7,014 nucleotides of DNA from Candidatus Thorarchaeota archaeon (lineage in GTDB: Archaea > Asgardarchaeota > Thorarchaeia > Thorarchaeales > Thorarchaeaceae), in NCBI GenBank assembly GCA_016839345.1, contig JAEOUL010000187.1:1-7014 (forward strand). The letters are read 5' to 3'. Under the pieces are notes generated by a model. That model was not told where the DNA came from, did no database searches, and worked only from the letters and a program-made list of their open reading frames with translations. Both the position numbers and the translations under genes were made by a program. The stretch's first letter is position 1, and the number at the start of each line of letters is the position of its first letter. Shown here one piece after another: positions 5,960-7,014 of the stretch.

Positions 5960-7014
5960 TCCCGTCGAGTTATTGGATCCTCCCTTAGGACCAAATCTAG
6001 GGTGTCAACCAGTTTGTCTGCATTCTTAGTTGTGAAGACCAATGGTGGTTTTATCTTGAGCACATTATGAAGAGGTCCATCAAGACTAATGAGAAGTCCC
6101 AATTCACGGAAACGTTCTGTAACATATCGGGTTTCATCTTTTGCAGGTTCTAGGGTTTCACGGTTTCGAATAAGCTCCACACCGATAAAGAGACCCTGAC
6201 CTCGAACATCTCCAATGATTGGATGGTCATTCATCAATCCTTTCAACCGCTTAAGCAGATACTCACCCACCTTCTTCGCATTTTGCTGTAGTTTCTCAGT
6301 TTCAATCTCGTCCAAGACAGCCAATCCAACCGCACATGAAACAGTATTTCCTCCTGTTGTGCTGAAGAACTCCATACCTGTCGTGAATGAATTTGCTATA
6401 TCTTGTGTCGTGACCACAGCACCAATGGGATGACCATTACCAATAGGTTTGCCCATCGTTACAATGTCAGGGACAACCCCTTGGGTTTCAAATCCCCAGA
6501 AATAATCACCCATCCTTCCAAAACCGATCTGTACCTCATCCGCAATGCAGACTCCGCCGACATTACGAACGTGTTTGAAAGCTTCCTTGAGGTAACTATC
6601 GGGAAAAATAATCTGACCCCCACAACCCATCAGTGGTTCAAAGATAAACGCGGCGACTCCTTCTGATTTCTGAGTAACCTCATACACATCCTGTGCATAC
6701 TTCTTTCCGGCTTCAGATCCTTTGTATTCACCACGAAATGTGTCGGGCATCCTCACTACGTGCACATACGGCGGAGCCCCCTCACCTCCAGATCCAGCGT
6801 GTTTGTATGAACTGATGTTTACGAGCTCAGATGTGTTCCCATGATAAGCTCCATCAATAGCGATAATGTCTTTTCGTTTAGTATGGGTTCTAGCCAGTCT
6901 CAAAGCTAGCTCGTTCGCCTCACTTCCGCTGTTGACGAAGAAACAGACATGGAGATCCTTTGGGAGCTTGGCTGTCAGCCGCTTAGCATACCGCACTAGA
7001 TTCTGATGCAGGTA
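5956..7014 (-). CDS. Class III PLP enzyme, ethanolamine-phosphate phospho-lyase-like (5' partial)
   Basis: The frame is open to the right edge, so the N-terminus lies outside the window. The GTG at 6996 is internal: the six codons before it continue the family sequence ([13 protein letters not shown], resembling FLHDNIVEYAKRL of human AGXT2L1/ETNPPL). The visible part is 352 residues. Numbering from the first visible codon: NSGSEAN (28-34) and AYHGN (56-60) for cofactor binding, [11 protein letters not shown] (126-136), [11 protein letters not shown] (157-167) with the pyridine-binding D159, Schiff-base lysine K189 in [11 protein letters not shown] (186-196), T219 before GGNT (221-224), and the closing segment [12 protein letters not shown] (317-328). 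Similarity to ETNPPL runs along the whole length. ETNPPL splits phosphoethanolamine into acetaldehyde, ammonia and phosphate; its sister PHYKPL acts on phosphohydroxylysine, and PbfA-type relatives act on hydroxylated aminoethylphosphonate. Ordinary transaminase activity is also possible. The usual GGNP proline is threonine here. It is the first visible gene of an operon with the phosphohydrolase (ATGA overlap). Confidence 0.88.
   Translation of the reverse strand, partial: YLHQNLVRYAKRLTAKLPKDLHVCFFVNSGSEANELALRLARTHTKRKDIIAIDGAYHGNTSELVNISSYKHAGSGGEGAPPYVHVVRMPDTFRGEYKGSEAGKKYAQDVYEVTQKSEGVAAFIFEPLMGCGGQIIFPDSYLKEAFKHVRNVGGVCIADEVQIGFGRMGDYFWGFETQGVVPDIVTMGKPIGNGHPIGAVVTTQDIANSFTTGMEFFSTTGGNTVSCAVGLAVLDEIETEKLQQNAKKVGEYLLKRLKGLMNDHPIIGDVRGQGLFIGVELIRNRETLEPAKDETRYVTERFRELGLLISLDGPLHNVLKIKPPLVFTTKNADKLVDTLDLVLREDPITRRE

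Noticed and set aside
6403..6666. Open + strand frame of 87 codons opposite the class III PLP enzyme
   Set aside because: It is antisense to strongly conserved motifs, including the PLP lysine region, and is explained as a shadow of that gene.
5956..6996. GTG at 6996 as the true start of the class III PLP enzyme
   Set aside because: The frame stays open to the window edge, and the six upstream codons (YLHQNL) continue the conserved family sequence, so the GTG is an internal valine.

Overview
The window holds six genes and the tail of a possible seventh at the left edge. No RNA gene, mobile element or CRISPR array is visible. Base composition is moderate to slightly AT-rich throughout and nothing looks compositionally foreign. 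Two starts have no ribosome binding site but lie about 28-30 nt downstream of a TATA-like box, as expected for leaderless archaeal transcripts, and no bacterial -35/-10 pair is apparent. Two other genes have good Shine-Dalgarno sites (GAGGAG, AAGGAG). An archaeon is the best guess, possibly of the Asgard group, but no informational gene is present to settle this.

Left part (1-2373, + strand): a possible 3' end of an upstream gene is followed by a 138-nt regulatory gap rich in short inverted repeats. Next comes a 537-residue polytopic membrane protein of the GT-C glycosyltransferase type, then a 165-residue protein that looks like a thioredoxin-fold domain without the CXXC pair. Middle (2383-4746): a PLP-dependent threonine/serine dehydratase on the minus strand converges on the thioredoxin-like gene with only 9 nt between them. 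It is divergent from a sugar-porter-like MFS transporter across a 126-nt shared regulatory region. The transporter gene ends in a hairpin with a T-tract.

Right part (4808-7014, minus strand): a class III PLP enzyme strongly resembling ethanolamine-phosphate phospho-lyase (AGXT2L1/ETNPPL family) is read first and runs off the right edge. It overlaps by an ATGA junction with a metal-dependent phosphohydrolase of the alkaline phosphatase superfamily. This translationally coupled pair is the most interesting feature. It suggests a small cytoplasmic route for breaking down a phosphorylated amino compound (phosphoethanolamine-like or aminophosphonate-like), although the substrate is inferred, not shown.

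Taken together, the window looks like ordinary chromosomal metabolism: amino-alcohol and hydroxy-amino-acid degradation by two PLP enzymes that can release ammonia, one uptake or efflux carrier, and one surface-glycosylation enzyme. No defence system or mobile island is visible.
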